Shown: one piece after another, positions 1 through 13,310 of the stretch
How positions within the stretch are numbered: position 1 is the first letter of the stretch
Layout of the letters: the number at the start of each line of letters is the position of its first letter
Source of the DNA: Symsagittifera roscoffensis
Lineage: Eukaryota; Xenacoelomorpha; Acoela; Convolutidae
Reading direction: 5' to 3'
DNA length: 64,000 nt
Assembly: GCF_963678635.1 (NCBI RefSeq)
Contig: NC_087064.1
Location: 372,001 to 436,000 of the forward strand
The notes under the pieces: model-generated
The model's input: the letters and a program-made list of their open reading frames with translations, nothing else
Databases searched by the model: none
What the model was told of the DNA's origin: nothing
Program-made: the position numbers and the translations under genes

Positions 1-3000
1 AATGGTGAATGTTGTCCTAATATTGATAGGTAGTGAAGGTGGCAGCGGCTGTTTTGCTGAAAATTTTCATAGTTATTGACAGGGACTGAAGCTGGGAGAG
101 GATGTTCTGGTGAACTTTGTCCTAGTTATTAAGAGGGATTGAAGGTGTCAGGGGCAGTGCTGGTGAATGTAATCCTAGTTATTGAGAGGGAGTGAAGGTA
201 GCATAGGGTGTGTTGATGAAAGTTGTCCTAGTTTTTGGCAGGCAGTGAAAGTGGGAAAGGTTGTGTTGGTGAATATTGTCCTAGTTTCTGTTAGGGAGTG
301 AAGGTGGCAGAGGGTAAGTTGATGAATGTTGTCATAGTTATTGATAGGGAGTGAAGATTAGAAAGGGTTTGTTGATGAACATTATCCTTGTTTGTGATAG
401 GGAGTGAGGGTGGCAGAGGGTGTGTTGATGAATGTTGTCCTAGTTATTGAGAAGCTGTAAAGGTGGCAGACCGTGTGTTGGTGAATGTTGTCCCAGTTGT
501 TGACTAGAGAGTGAAGGTGGGAGAGGGCATGTTGGTGAACATTGTCCTAGTTATTGAGAGGAGTGAAGGTGGCAGAGGGTGTAATGGTGAATGTTGTCCT
601 AGTTATTGATAGGTAGTGAAGGTGGCAGCGGGTGTTTTGGTGAAAGTTGTCCTAGTTATTGACAGGGACTGAAGGTGGGAGAGGATGTGCTGGTGAACTT
701 TGTCCTAGTTATTAAGAGGGATTGAAGGTGTCAGGGGCTGTGCTGGTGAATGTAATCCTAGTTATTGAGAGGGAGTGAAGGTAGCATAGGGTGTGTTGAT
801 GAAAGTTGTCCTAGTTTTTGGCAGGCAGTGAAAATGGGAAAGGTTGTGTTGGTGAATGTTGTCCTAGTTATTGAGAGAATTTGAAGGTAGCATAGGGTGT
901 GTTAGTGAATGTTGTCCTAGTTAACGACAGGGACTGATGGCGCAAGAGGCTGTGCTTTTGAATTTTTCCTAGTTATTGAGAGGGAGTGAAGGTGGCAGAG
1001 GGTGTGTTGGTGAATGCTGTCCTAGTTTTTGAGAGGGAGTGAAAGTGACAGAGGGTGTGTTGGTGAATGCTGTCCTAGTTATTGATAGGGAGTGAAGGTT
1101 GCAGAGCGTGTGTTGGTGATTGTTGTCCTGCTTCTTGATAGGGAGTGAAGGTAGCATATGCTGTGATGGTGAATATTGTCCTAGTTATTGAGAGGGAGTG
1201 AAGGTGGCTGAGGGTTTGTTGGTGATTGTTGAACTAGTTATTGAGAGGGAGTGAAAGTGACAGAGGGTGTGTTGGTGAATGCTGTCCTAGTTTTTGATAG
1301 GGAGTGAAGGTGGCAGGGGGTGTGCTGGTGATTGTTGTCCTAGATAATGAGAGAGAGTGAAGGTGGCAGAGGCTGAGTTGGTGAATGTTGTTCTAGTAAT
1401 TGATGGAGAGTAAAGGTGGCAGAGGGGGTGTTGGTTAATGTTGTCCTTGTAACTGTTGAGAGTGAAGGTGGCAGAGGATGTGTTGGTGTATGTTGTCCTA
1501 CTTATTGAGAGGTAGTGAAGTTGGCAGTAGGTGTGTTGGCGATTGTTGTCCTAGTTATTGACAGGGACTGAAGGCGCGAGAGGGTGTGCTGTTGAACTTT
1601 GTCCTACTTTTTGAGAAGGAGTGAAGATGGCAGGGTTGTGCTGGTGATTGATGTCCTAGTTATTGAGAGGGAGTGAATGTGATAGAGGGTGTGTTGGTGA
1701 ATGTTGTCCTAGTTATTGAGAGAATTTGAAGGTAGCATAGGGTGTGTTAGTGAAAGTTGTCGTAGTTCTTGACAGGCGGTGATAATTAGAAAGGGTTTGT
1801 TGGTGAACATTATTTTTGCTTTTGATAGGGAGTGAGGGTGGCAGAGGGTATGTTGATGAATGTTGTCCTAGTTATTGAGAAGTTGAAGAGGTGGCAGACT
1901 GTGTCTTGGTGAATGTTGTCCCAGTTATTGACAGAGAGTGAAGGTGGGAGAGGGCATGTTGGTGAACATTGTCCTAGTTATTGAGAGGAGTGAAGGTGGC
2001 AGAGGGTGTAATGGTGAATGTTGTCCTAATATTGATAGGTAGTGAAGGTGGCAGCGGGTGTTTTGGTGAAAATTTTCATAGTTATTGACAGGGACTGAAG
2101 CTGGAAGAGGATGTGCTGGTGAACTTTGTACTAGTTATTAAGAGGGATTGAAGGTGTCAGGGGCTGTGCTGGTGAATGTAATCCTAGTTATTGAGAGGGA
2201 GTGAAGGTAGCATAGGGTGTGTTGATGAAAGTTGTCCTAGTTTTTGGCAGGCAGTGAAAGTGGGAAAGGTTGTGTTGGTGAATATTGTCCTAGTTTTTGT
2301 TAGGGAGTGAAGGTGGCAGAGGGTAAGTTGATGAATGTTGTCATAGTTATTGATAGGGAGTGAAGATTAGAAAGGGTTTGTTGATGAACATTATCCTTGT
2401 TTGTGATAGGGAGTGAGGATGGCAGAGGGTGTGTTGATGAATGTTGTCCTAGTTATTGAGAAGTTGAAGAGGTGGCAGACGGTGTGTTGGTGAATGTTGT
2501 CCCAGTTATTGACAGAGAGTGAAGGTGGGATAGGGCATGTTGGTGAACATTGTCCTAGTTATTGAGAGGAGTGAAGGTAGCATAGGGTGTGTTGATGAAA
2601 GTTGTCCCAGTTTTTGGCAGGCAGTGAAAGTGGGAAAGGTTGTGTTGGTGAATGTTGTCCTAGTTATTGAGAGAATTTGAAGGTAGCATAGGGTGTGTTA
2701 GTGAAAGTTGTCGTAGTTCTTGACAGGCAGTGATGATTAGAAAGGGTTTGTTGGTGAACATTATTTTTGCTTTTGATAGGGAGTGAGGGTGGCAGAGGGT
2801 ATGTTGATGAATGTTGTCCTAGTTATTGAGAAGTTGAAGAGGTGGCAGACCGTGTGTTGGTGAATGTTGTCCCAGTTATTGACAGAGAGTGAAGGTGGGA
2901 TAGGGCATGTTGGTGAACTTTGTCCTAGTTATTAAGAGGGATTGAAGCTGTCAGGGGCTGTGCTGGTGAATGTAATCCTAGTTATTGAGAGGGAGTGAAG

Positions 3001-3029
3001 GTAGCATAGGGTGTGTTGATGAAAGTTGT

Positions 3030-5152
3030 CCTAGTTTTTGGCAGGCAGTGAAAGTGGGAAAGGTTGTGTTGGTGAATATTGTCCTAGTTTTTGAGAGGGA
3101 GTGAAGGTGGCAGAGGGTAAGTTGATGAATTTTGTCATAGTTATTGATAGGGAGTGAAGATTAGAAAGGGTTTGTTGATGAACATTATCCTTGTTTTTGA
3201 TAGGGAGTGAGGGTGGCAGAGGGTATGCTGATGAATGTTGTCCTAGTTATTGAGAAGTTGAAGAGGTGGCAAAACGTGTGTTGGTGAATGTTGTCCCAGT
3301 TATTGACAGAGAGTGAAGGTGGGAGATGGCATGTTGGTGAACATTGTCCTAGTTATTGAGAGGAGTGAAGGTGGCAGAGGGTGTAATGGTGAATGTTGTC
3401 CTATTATTGATAGGTAGTGAAGGTGGCAGCGGGTGTTTTGGTGAAAATTTTCATGGTTATTGACAGGGACTGAAGCTGGGAGAGGATGTGCTGGTGAACT
3501 TTGTCCTAGTTATTAAGAGGGATTGAAGGTGTCAGGGGCTGTGCTGGTGAATGTAATCCTAGTTATTGAGAGGGAGTGAAGGTAGCATAGGGTGTGTTGA
3601 TGAAAGTTGTCCTAGTTTTCGGCAGGCAGTGAAAGTGGGAAAGGTTGTGTTGGTGAATATTGTCCTAGTTTTTGAGAAGGAGTGAAGGTGGCAGAGGGTA
3701 AGTTGATGAATGTTGTCATATTTATTGATAGGGAGTGAAGGTTAGAAAGGGTTTGTTGATGAACATTATCCTTGTTTGTGATAGGGAGTGAGTCTGGCAG
3801 AGGGTGTGTTGATGAAAGTTGTCCGAGTTATTGAGAAGTTGTAAGGGTGACAGAGCGTGTGTTGGTGAATGTTGTCCCAGTTTTTGACAGGGAGTGAAGG
3901 TGGGAGAGGGCATGTTGGTGAACATTGTCCTAGTTATTGAGAGGAGTGAAGGTGGCAGAAGGTGTAATGGTGAATGTTGTGTTAGTTATTGACAGGAACT
4001 GAAGGTGGGAGAGGATGTGCTGGTGAACTTTGTCCTAGTTATTGAGAGGGAGTGAAGCAGCATTGGGTGTGTTGATGAATGTTGTCCTAGTTTTTGGCAG
4101 GCAGTGAAAGTGGGAAAGGTTGTGTTGGTGAATATTGTCCTAGTTTTTGAGAGGGAGTGAAGGTGGCAGAGGGTAAGTTGATGAATTTTGTCATAGTTAT
4201 TGATAGGGAGTGAAGATTAGAAAGGGTTTGTTGATGAACATTATCCTTGTTTTTGATAGGGAGTGAGGGTGGCAGAGGGTATGCTGATGAATGTTGTCCT
4301 AGTTATTGAGAAGTTGAAGAGTTGGCAAAACGTGTGTTGGTGAATGTTGTCCCAGTTATTGACAGAGAGTGAAGGTGGGAGATGGCATGTTGGTGAACAT
4401 TGTCCTAGTTATTGAGAGGAGTGAAGGTGGCAGAGGGTGTAATGGTGAATGTTGTCCTATTATTGATAGGTAGTGAAGGTGGCAGCGGGTGTTTTGGTGA
4501 AAATTTTCATGGTTATTGACAGGGACTGAAGCTGGGAGAGGATGTGCTGGTGAACTTTGTCCTAGTTATTAAGAGGGATTGAAGGTGTCAGGGGCTGTGC
4601 TGGTGAATGTAATCCTAGTTATTGAGAGGGAGTGAAGGTAGCATAGGGTGTGTTGATGAAATTTGTCCTAGTTTTCGGCAGGCAGTGAAAGTGGGAAAGG
4701 TTGTGTTGGTGAATATTGTCCTAGTTTTTGAGAAGGAGTGAAGGTGGCAGAGGGTAAGTTGATGAATGTTGTCATATTTATTGATAGGGAGTGAAGATTA
4801 GAAAGGGTTTGTTGATGAACATTATCCTTGTTTGTGATAGGGAGTGAGGTTGGCAGAGGGTGTGTTGATGAAAGTTGTCCGAGTTATTGAGAAGTTGTAA
4901 GGGTGACAGAGCGTGTGTTGGTGAATGTTGTCCCAGTTTTTGACAGGGAGTGAAGGTGGGAGAGGGCATGTTGGTGAACATTGTCCTAGTTATTGAGAGG
5001 AGTGAAGGTGGCAGAAGGTGTAATGGTGAATGTTGTGTTAGTTATTGACAGGAACTGAAGGTGGGAGAGGATGTGCTGGTGAACTTTGTCCTAGTTATTG
5101 AGAGGGAGTGAAGCAGCATTGGGTGTGTTGATGAATGTTGTCCTAGTTTTTG
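3030..5152. repeat. 1056-bp higher-order repeat, two tandem copies
   Basis: The same ordered series of variant monomers occurs at about 3030-4096 and 4086-5152, shifted by exactly 1056 bp. Examples are GATGAATTTTGTC at 3124 and 4180, and the same minus-strand frame at 3722 and 4778. Only scattered substitutions separate the copies, which indicates a recent tandem duplication, probably by unequal exchange. Confidence 0.8.
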
Positions 5153-6704
5153 ACAGGCAGTGAAGGTGGGAAAGGGTGTGTTGGTGAACATTGTCCTAGT
5201 TTTTGAGAGGGAGTGAGGTTGGCAGAGGGTGTGTTGATGAATGTTGTCCTAGTTATTGAGAGGGAGTGAAGGTAGCATAGGGTGTGTTGATGAATGTTGT
5301 CCAAGTTTTTGACAGGCTGTGAACGTAGGAAAGGGTGTGTTGGTGAACATTGTCCTAGTTTTTGAGAGGGATTGAGGTTGACAGATGGTGTGTTGATGAA
5401 CGTTGTCCTAGTTATTGAGAAGTTGTAAAGGTTACAGAGCGTGTGTTGGTGAATGTTGTCCCAGTTATTGACAGGGAGTGAATGTTGGAAAGGGCATGTT
5501 GGTTAACATTGTCCTAGTTATTGAGAGGAGTGAAGGTGGCAGAAGGTGTAATGGTGAATGTTGTGTTAGTTATTGGCAGGAACTGAAGGTGGGAGAGGAT
5601 GTGCTGGTGAACTTTGTCCTAGTTATTGAGAGGGAGTGAAGCAGCATAGGGTGTGTTGATGAATGTTGTCCTAGTTATTGAGAGGAGTGAAGGTGGCAGA
5701 GGGTGTAACGGTGAATGTTATCCTAGTTATTGATAAGTAGTAAAGGTGACAGCGGGTGTTTTGGTGAAAGTTGTCCTAGTTATTGACAGGGACTGAAGGT
5801 GGGAGAGGATGTGCTGGTGAACTTTGTCCTAGTTAGTGATAGGGAGTGAAGGTGTCAGGGCTGTGCTGATGAACATTATCCTTGTTTTTGATAGGGAGTG
5901 AGGTTGGCAGAGAGTGTGTTGATGAATGTTGTCCTAGTTATTGAGAAGTTGTAAAGGTGACAGAGCGTGTGTTGGTGAATGTTGTCCCAGTTATTGACAG
6001 GGAGTGAAGGTGGGAGAGGGCATGATGGTGAACATTGTCCTAGTTATTGAGAGGAGTGAAGGTGGCAGAAGGTGTAATGGTGAATGTTGTGTTAGTTATT
6101 GGCAGGCAGTGAAGGTGGGAAAGGGTGTGTTGGTGAACATTGTCCTAGTTTTTGAGAGGGAGTGAGGTTGGCAGAGGGTGTGTTGATGAATGTTGTCCTA
6201 GTTATTGAGAGGGAGTGATGGTAGCATAGGGTGTGTTGATGAAAGTTGTCCTAGTTATTGACAGGGACTGAAGGTGGGAGAGGATGTGCTGGTGAACTTT
6301 GTCCTAGTTAGTGATAGGGAGTGAAGGTGTCAGGGCTGTGCTGATGAACATTATCCTTGTTTTTGATAGGGAGTGAGGTTGGCAGAGAGTGTGTTGATGA
6401 ATGTTGTCCTAGTTATTGAGAAGTTGTAAAGGTGACAGAGCGTGTGTTGGTGAATGTTGTCCCAGTTATTGACAGGGAGTGAAGGTGGGAGAGGGCATGA
6501 TGGTGAACATTGTCCTAGTTATTGAGAGGAGTGAAGGTGGCAGAAGGTGTAATGGTGAATGTTGTGTTAGTTATTGACAGGCAGTGAACGTGGGAAAGGG
6601 TGTGTTGGTGAACATTGTCCTAGTTTTTGAGAGGGAGTGAGGTTGGCAGAGGGTGTGTTGATGAACGTTATCCTAGTTATTAAGAAGTTGTAAAGGTTAC
6701 AGAG

Positions 6705-9700
6705 CGTGTGTTGGTGAATGTTGTCCCAGTTATTGACAGGGAGTGAATGTTGGGAAGGGCATGTTGGTTAACATTGTCCTAGTTATTGAGAGGAGTGAAG
6801 GTGGCAGAGGGTGTAACGGTGAATGTTGTCCTAGTTACTGATAGGTAGTGAAGGTGGCAGCGGGTGTTTTGTTGAAAGTTGTCCTAGTTATTGACAGGGA
6901 CTGAAGGTGGGAGAGGGTGTGCTGGTGAACTTTGTCCTAGTTATTGATATGGAGTGAAGGTGTCAGGGGCTGTGCTGGTGAACATTAGCCTTGTTTTTGA
7001 TAGGGAGTGAGATTGGCAGAGAGTGTGTTGATGAATGTTATCTTAGTTATTGAGAAGTTGTAAAGGTGGCAGAGCGTGTGTTGGTGAATGTTGTCCCATT
7101 TATTGACAGGGAGTGAAGGTGGGAGAGGGCATCTTGGTGAGCATTGTCCTAGTTATTGAGATGAGTGAGGGTGGCAGAGGGTGTAATGGTGAATGTTGTC
7201 CTAGTTATTGATAGGTAGTGAAGGTGGCAGCTGGTCTTTTGATGAAAGTTGTCCTAGTTATCGACAGGAACTGAAGGTGGGAGAGGATGTGCTAGTGAAC
7301 ATTGTCCTAGTTATTGAGAGGAGTGAAGGTGGCAGAGGGTGTAATGGTGAATGTTGTCCTAGTTATTGATAGGTAGTGAAGGTGGCAGCTGGTCTTTTGA
7401 TGAAAGTTGTCCTAGTTGTCGACAGGGACTGAAGGTGGAAGAGGATGTGCTGGTGAACTTTGTCCTAGTTATTGATAGGGAGTGAAGGTGTCAGGGGCTG
7501 TGCTGGTGAACATTATCCTTGTTTTTGATAGGGAGTGAGGTTGGCAGAGAGTGTGTTGATGAATGTTGTCCTAGTTAATGAGAAGTTGTAAAGGTGGCAG
7601 AGCGTGTGTTGGTGAATGTTGTCCCAGTTATTGACAGGGAGTGAAGGTGGGAGAGTGCATGTTGGTGAACATTGTCCTAGTTATTGAGAGGAGTGAAGGT
7701 GGCAGAGGGTGTAATGGTGAATGTTGTCCTAGTTATTGATAGGTAGTGAAGGTGGCAGCGGGTGTTTTGTTGAAAGTTGTCCTAGTTATTGACAGGGACT
7801 GAAGGTGGGAGAGGGTGTGCTGGTGAACTTTGTCCTAGTTATTGATATGGAGTGAAGGTGTCAGGGGCTGTGCTGGTGAACATTAGCCTTGTTTTTGATA
7901 GGGAGTGAGATTGGCAGAGAGTGTGTTGATGAATGTTATCTTAGTTATTGAGAAGTTGTAAAGGTGGCAGAGCGTGTGTTGGTGAATGTTGTCCCAGTTA
8001 TTGACAGGGAGTGAATGTTGGGAAGGGCATGTTGGTTAACATTGTCCTAGTTATTGAGAGGAGTGAAGGTGGCAGAGGGTGTAACGGTGAATGTTGTCCT
8101 AGTTACTGATAGGTAGTGAAGGTGGCAGCGGGTGTTTTGTTGAAAGTTGTCCTAGTTATTGACAGGGACTGAAGGTGTCAGGGGCTGTGCTGGTGAACAT
8201 TATCCTTGTTTTTGATAGGGAGTGAGGTTGGCAGAGAGTGTGTTGATGAATGTTGTCCTAGTTAATGAGAAGTTGTAAAGGTGGCAGAGCGTGTGTTGGT
8301 GAATGTTGTCCCAGTTATTGACAGGGAGTGAAGGTGGGAGAGTGCATGTTGGTGAACATTGTCCTAGTTATTGAGAGGAGTGAAGGTGGCAGAGGGTGTA
8401 ATGGTGAATGTTGTCCTAGTTATTGATAGGTAGTGAAGGTGGCAGCTGGTCTTTTGATGAAAGTTGTCCTAGTTGTCGACAGGGACTGAAGGTGGAAGAG
8501 GATGTGCTGGTGAACTTTGTCCTAGTTATTGATAGGGAGTGAAGGTGTCAGGGGCTGTGCTGGTGAACATTATCCTTGTTTTTGATAGGGAGTGAGGTTG
8601 GCAGAGAGTGTGTTGATGAATGTTGTCCTAGTTAATGAGAAGTTGTAAAGGTGGCAGAGCGTGTGTTGGTGAATGTTGTCCCAGTTATTGACAGGGAGTG
8701 AATGTTGGGAAGGGCATGTTGGTTAACATTGTCCTAGTTATTGAGAGGAGTGAAGGTGGCAGAGGGTGTAACGGTGAATGTTGTCCTAGTTACTGATAGG
8801 TAGTGAAGGTGGCAGCGGGTGTTTTGTTGAAAGTTGTCCTAGTTATTGACAGGGACTGAAGGTGGGAGAGGGTGTGCTGGTGAACTTTGTCCTAGTTATT
8901 GATATGGAGTGAAGGTGTCAGGGGCTGTGCTGGTGAACATTAGCCTTGTTTTTGATAGGGAGTGAGATTGGCAGAGAGTGTGTTGATGAATGTTATCTTA
9001 GTTATTGAGAAGTTGTAAAGGTGGCAGAGCGTGTGTTGGTGAATGTTGTCCCATTTATTGACAGGGAGTGAAGGTGGGAGAGGGCATCTTGGTGAGCATT
9101 GTCCTAGTTATTGAGATGAGTGAGGGTGGCAGAGGGTGTAATGGTGAATGTTGTCCTAGTTATTGATAGGTAGTGAAGGTGGCAGCTGGTCTTTTGATGA
9201 AAGTTGTCCTAGTTATCGACAGGAACTGAAGGTGGGAGAGGATGTGCTAGTGAACATTGTCCTAGTTATTGAGAGGAGTGAAGGTGGCAGAGGGTGTAAT
9301 GGTGAATGTTGTCCTAGTTATTGATAGGTAGTGAAGGTGGCAGCTGGTCTTTTGATGAAAGTTGTCCTAGTTGTCGACAGGGACTGAAGGTGGAAGAGGA
9401 TGTGCTGGTGAACTTTGTCCTAGTTATTGATAGGGAGTGAAGGTGTCAGGGGCTGTGCTGGTGAACATTATCCTTGTTTTTGATAGGGAGTGAGGTTGGC
9501 AGAGAGTGTGTTGATGAATGTTGTCCTAGTTAATGAGAAGTTGTAAAGGTGGCAGAGCGTGTGTTGGTGAATGTTGTCCCAGTTATTGACAGGGAGTGAA
9601 GGTGGGAGAGTGCATGTTGGTGAACATTGTCCTAGTTATTGAGAGGAGTGAAGGTGGCAGAGGGTGTAATGGTGAATGTTGTCCTAGTTATTGATAGGTA

Positions 9701-9711
9701 GTGAAGGTGGC
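6705..9711. repeat. 1955-bp spaced higher-order repeat
   Basis: Bases about 6705-7756 recur at about 8660-9711 with a constant 1955-bp offset (TTGTCCCAG at 6721 and 8676; GCATTGTCC at 7141 and 9096). The intervening 7757-8660 is made of shuffled pieces of the same variants. The pattern looks like nested unequal crossovers rather than simple doubling. Confidence 0.7.
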
Positions 9712-10735
9712 AGCTGGTCTTTTGATGAAAGTTGTCCTAGTTGTCGACAGGGACTGAAGGTGGAAGAGGATGTGCTGGTGAACTTTGTCCTAGTTATTGA
9801 AAGGGAGTGAAGGTGTCAGGGGCTGTGCTGGTGAATGTAATCCTAGCTATTGAGAGGGTGTGAAGATAGCATAGGGTGTAATGGTGAATGTTGTCCTAGT
9901 TATTGAAAGGTAGTGAAGGTGGCAGCGGGTGTTTTGAAGAAAGTTGTCCTAGTTATCGACAGGAACTGAGGGTGGGAGAGGATGTGCTAGTCAACATTGT
10001 CCTAGTTATTGAGAGGAGTGAAGGTGGCAGAGGGTGTAATGGTGAATGTTGTCCTAGTTATTGATAGGTAGTGAAGGTGGCAGCTGGTCTTTTGATGAAA
10101 GTTGTCCTAGTTGTCGACAGGGACTGAAGGTGGAAGAGGATGTGCTGGTGAACTTTGTCCTAGTTATTGAAAGGGAGTGAAGGTGTCAGGGGCTGTGCTG
10201 GTGAATGTAATCCTAGCTATTGAGAGGGTGTGAAGATAGCATAGGGTGTAATGGTGAATGTTGTCCTAGTTATTGAAAGGTAGTGAAGGTGGCAGCGGGT
10301 GTTTTGAAGAAAGTTGTCCTAGTTATCGACAGGAACTGAAGGTGGGAGAGGATGTGCTAGTGAACATTGTCCTAGTTATTGAGAGGAGTGAAGGTGGCAG
10401 AGGGTGTAATGGTGAATGTTGTCCTAGTTATTGATAGGTAGTGAAGGTGGCAGCTGGTCTTTTGATGAAAGATGTCCTAGTTGTCGACAGGGACTGAAGG
10501 TGGAAGAGGATGTGCTGGTGAACTTTGTCCTAGTTATTGAAAGGGAGTGAAGGTGTCAGGGGCTGTGCTGGTGAATGTAATCCTAGCTATTGAGAGGGTG
10601 TGAAGATATCATAGGGTGTAATGGTGAATGTTGTCCTAGTTATTGAAAGGTAGTGAAGGTGGCAGCGGGTGTTTTGAAGAAAGTTGTCCTAGTTATCGAC
10701 AGGAACTGAAGGTGGGAGAGGATGTGCTAGTGAAC
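9660..10735. repeat. 370-bp higher-order repeat, about three copies
   Basis: The marker CAGCTGGTCT occurs at 9711, 10081 and 10451, exactly 370 bp apart (about seven 53-bp monomers). Between the marks the monomer order is the same and only single-base differences are seen, such as GATGTCC for GTTGTCC near 10470. Confidence 0.75.
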
Positions 10736-11865
10736 TTTGTCCTAGTTATTGAGAGGAAGTGAAGGTGTCATGGGGTGGGCTGGTGAATGTAATCCTAGTT
10801 ATTGAGATTGAGAGGGAGTGAAGATAGCATAGGGTGTGCTGATGATTGTTGTCCTAGTTTTTGACAGGCAGTGAAGGTAGGAAAGGGTGTGTTGGTGAAC
10901 CTTGTCCTAGTTTTTGAGAGGGAATGAAGGTGGCAGAGGGTGTGTTGGTGAAGATTGTCCTAGTTATTGAGAGGGAGTGAAGGTGGCAGAGGGTGTGTTG
11001 GTGAATGCTGTCCTAGCTATTGAGAGGGTGTGAAGATAGCATAGGGTGTAATGGTGAATGTTGTCCTAGTTATTGAAAGGGAGTGAAGGTGGCAGCGGGT
11101 GTTTTGAAGAAAGTTGTCCTAGTTATCGACAGGAACTGAAGGTGGGAGAGGATGTGCTAGTGAACTTTGTCCTAGTTATTGAGAGGAAGTGAAGGTGTCA
11201 TGGGGTGGGCTGGTGAATGTAATCCTAGTTATTGAGATTGAGAGGGAGTGAAGATAGCATAGGGTGTGCTGATGATTGTTGTCCTAGTTTTTGACAGGCA
11301 GTGAAGGTAGGAAAGGGTGTGTTGGTGAACCTTGTCCTAGTTTTTGAGAGGGAATGAAGGTGGCAGAGGGTGTGTTGGTGAAGATTGTCCTAGTTATTGA
11401 GAGGGAGTGAAGGTGGCAGAGGGTGTGTTGGTGAATGCTGTCCTAGCTATTGAGAGGGTGTGAAGATAGCATAGGGTGTAATGGTGAATGTTGTCCTAGT
11501 TATTGAAAGGGAGTGAAGGTGGCAGCGGTTGTTTTGAAGAAAGTTGTCCTAGTTATCGACAGGAACTGAAGGTGGGAGAGGATGTGCTAGTGAACTTTGT
11601 CCTAGTTATTGAGAGGAAGTGAAGGTGTCATGGGGTGGGCTGGTGAATGTAATCCTAGTTATTGAGATTGAGAGGGAGTGAAGATAGCATAGGGTGTGCT
11701 GATGATTGTTGTCCTAGTTTTTGACAGGCAGTGAAGGTAGGAAAGGGTGTGTTGGTGAACCTTGTCCTAGTTTTTGAGAGGGAATGAAGGTGGCAGAGGG
11801 TGTGTTGGTGAAGATTGTCCTAGTTATTGAGAGGGAGTGAAGGTGGCAGAGGGTGTGTTGGTGAA
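10600..11865. repeat. 430-bp higher-order repeat, about three copies
   Basis: CCTAGTTATTGAGAGGAAGT occurs at 10741, 11171 and 11601, a 430-bp period. Each unit contains one monomer with a 6-bp internal duplication (TTGAGATTGAGAGG), which accounts for 8 x 53 + 6 bp. The copies are almost identical, so amplification looks recent. Confidence 0.8.
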
Positions 11866-11965
11866 TGTTGTCCCACTTATTGATAGGGAGTGAAAGAGGC
11901 AGAGGGTGTGTTAATGAATGTTGTCCTAGAGACTGATAGTGAGTGAAGGTGGCAGAGGGTGTGTT

Positions 11966-13310
11966 GGTGAGTTTTGTGCTAGTTGATGATGTGGAGTCAA
12001 GCTTTCAAAGGGCGTGTTGAAGAATATGCTTGTTGCTGATATGGAGGGAAAGTGGGAGAGGTTGTGTTGGGTAAGTTAGTGCTAGTTGCTGATATGGAGT
12101 GAAGCTGTCAAAAATTGTGTTGAAGAATGTGCTTGTTGCTGATATGGAGTGAAGGTGGCAGAGGATGTGTCGATGAATGCTGTGCTAGTTGGTGATATGA
12201 AGTGGAGCTGTCAACAATTGTGCTGAAGAACGTGCTTGTTGCTAATATGGAGTGAAAGTGACAGAGGATGTGGCGGTGAATGTTGTGCTAGTTGCTGATA
12301 TGGAGTGAAGCTGTCAAAGGGTGTCTTGATGAGTTTTGGGCTTGTTGCTGATATGGAAAGAAGGTGGCAGAGGGTGTGTCTGTGAATGCTGTGCTAGTTG
12401 CTGATATGGAGTGAAGCTGTCGAAGGGTGTGTTGCGGAAGGTGCTTGTTGCTAATTTGGACTGAAAGTTACAGAGGGTGTGTCGGTGAATGTTGTGATAG
12501 TTGCTGATACGGAGTGAAGCGTTCAAAGAGTGTGTTGCAGAATGTCCTCGTTGCTGATATTGAGTGAAAGTGGCAGAGAGTGTGTCGATGAATGCTGTGC
12601 TAGTTGCTGATATGGAATGAAGATGTCAAAAAGTGTGTTGAAAAATGTGCTTGTTGCTGATATTGAGTGAAGGTGACAGAGAGTGTTTTAGTGAATGTTA
12701 TGCTAGTTGAGGATATGGATTGAAGTTGTCAAAGGGTGTGCTAATGATGTGCTTATTGCTGATATGGAGTGAAGCTGTGAGAGGTTGTGTTGCAGAATAT
12801 GCTTGTTGTTGATATGGAGGGAAAGTGGGAGAGGCTGTGTTTGGTAAGGTTGTGCTAGTTGCTGATATGGAGTGAAGCTGTCAAAGGTTGTGTTGAAGAA
12901 TGTGCTTGTTGCTGATATGGAGTGAAAGTGCCAGAGGATGTGTCGATGAATGCTGTTCTAGTTGCTGATATGGAGTGGAGCTGTCAAAGGTTGTGCTGAA
13001 GAACGTGCTTGTTGCTTATCTGGAGTGAAAGTGACAGAGGGTGTGTCGGTGAATGTTGTGATAGTTGCTGATATGGAGTGGAGCTGTCAAAGATTGTGTT
13101 GAAAAATGTTCTTGCTGCCGATATTGAGTGAATGTGGCAGAGAGTGTGTTGGTGAATGTTATGCTAGTTGCTTATATGGATTGAAGCTGTCAAAGGGTGT
13201 GTTGATGATGTGCTTATGGCTGTTATGGAGTGAAGCTGTTAGAGGTTGTGTTGAAAAATGTGCTTGTTGATGGTATGGAGTGAAGGTGGCAGAGTGTGTG
13301 TTGCTGAATT
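11966..13310. repeat. Type B satellite block (~103-bp dimer)
   Basis: At about 11965 the array switches from the TCCTAGTTATTGA core to the TGCTAGTTGCTGATATGGAG core. Units alternate between a ~50-bp half with GAAGCTGTCAAAGGGTGTG and a ~53-bp half with GAAGGTGGCAGAGGGTGTG, so the period is about 103 bp. The 53-bp half keeps the framework of the type A monomer, so the two families are related. Confidence 0.85.

Larger units (their letters stand above)
1..11965. repeat. Type A satellite array (53-bp monomer)
   Basis: Head-to-tail tandem array in one orientation. Successive TCCTAG cores fall 53 bp apart (for example cctag at 968, 1021 and 1074). The monomer reads roughly TGTTGTCCTAGTTATTGA, then GAGGGAGTGAAGG, then TGGCAGAGGGTGTGTTGGTGAA. 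Variant monomers (GACAGGGACTGAAGG, GCAGGCAGTGAAAG, GAGAAGTTGTAAAGG) recur in fixed order and so define higher-order repeats. The + strand is strongly G-rich and C-poor: the monomer has about 23 G and 3 C. Minus-strand open frames of 60-115 codons arise from this composition and are not genes. No host gene is visible. Confidence 0.95.
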
